The notes beneath the pieces are model-generated. The model was not told the origin of the DNA. It did not search any database and saw only the letters and a list, made by a program, of their open reading frames with translations. A stretch of 7,584 nt of DNA from Deltaproteobacteria bacterium (GTDB taxonomy: Bacteria; Desulfobacterota; Binatia; DP-6). Numbering within the stretch: the stretch's first letter is position 1; the number at the start of each line of letters is the position of its first letter. The DNA lies in NCBI GenBank assembly GCA_005879205.1, contig VBLD01000135.1:1-7584 (forward strand). Direction: 5' to 3'. A program made the translations under genes and the position numbers. This document shows, in pieces, positions 7,505 to 7,584 of the stretch.

Positions 7505-7519
7505 CCCAGGGGCCCTGGG
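7505..7519. terminator. Possible hairpin terminator after the 3D-domain gene
   Basis: CCCAGG and CCTGGG form a perfect 6-bp stem with a 3-base loop, 16 bases after the stop codon. There is no T run on either side, so it would be at best a weak, factor-assisted or bidirectional terminator between convergent genes. An additional inverted pair, GATTCTCG (7523-7530) and CGAGAATC (7558-7565), is separated by 27 bases. Confidence 0.25.
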
Positions 7520-7549
7520 CGGGATTCTCGCCGGTGCGAACCGTGCGTC

Positions 7550-7584
7550 TCACCGCCCGAGAATCTCTTTCTCGATCCACCGCT
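7550..7584 (-). CDS. Possible C-terminal end of a convergent gene, cut by window
   Basis: Reading the - strand from the window end gives RWIEKEILGR followed by TGA (complement of 7550-7552). The peptide is amphipathic with ordinary composition, and its codons end mostly in G or C. It would place a convergent gene about 60 bp from the 3D-domain gene. Eleven codons are far too few to prove a gene, and the family cannot be named. Confidence 0.3.
   Translation of the reverse strand, partial: RWIEKEILGR

Noticed and set aside
7520..7570. tRNA-like GGTTCG on the - strand near the window end
   Set aside because: No acceptor stem, anticodon arm or D arm can be built around it.

Overview
The window is GC-rich throughout (roughly 70% G+C by eye), with strong GC bias at third codon positions and almost no non-coding space. 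That fits a high-GC soil or sediment bacterium, such as Myxococcota, Binatota, Rokubacteria or Acidobacteriota. No marker gene in the window lets me choose between these. All five recognisable genes are on the + strand. No RNA gene, CRISPR array, insertion sequence or integrase is visible.

Layout. (1) The window opens inside a GH38 alpha-mannosidase-type glycoside hydrolase; the real start and the first zinc-binding motif lie upstream. (2) After a 177-bp spacer comes an alkaline-phosphatase-superfamily phosphohydrolase of the type I phosphodiesterase / nucleotide pyrophosphatase kind. (3) Joined to it by a 4-bp ATGA overlap is an asparagine-synthase-like protein. It keeps the ATP-pyrophosphatase loop, but its N-terminal glutaminase-like domain has no catalytic cysteine. 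(4) Touching its stop codon is the wreck of a short-chain dehydrogenase/reductase (SDR). It has a Rossmann nucleotide-binding start and a recognisable C-terminal tail, but no ordinary start codon, a one-base frameshift, and an internal deletion that removed the catalytic Ser-Tyr-Lys core. (5) After about 210 bp of non-coding DNA is a small membrane-anchored 3D (Asp-Asp-Asp) domain protein, probably acting on the cell wall. (6) The last 35 bases may be the tail of a convergent gene on the - strand.

How the genes may fit together. Genes 2 and 3 look translationally coupled, and the dead SDR was probably a third member of that operon. Phosphohydrolases of this superfamily, together with asparagine-synthase-like amide-forming enzymes, are typical of surface-glycan and other secondary-biosynthesis loci, and a mannosidase next door fits a carbohydrate theme. 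This is inference from context; no substrate can be read from the sequence. The 3D-domain gene looks like an independent unit.

I see no clear evidence of a wholly new system. The observations most worth a second look are the coupled phosphohydrolase / cysteine-less asparagine-synthase pair and the well-preserved trace of how the SDR gene decayed.
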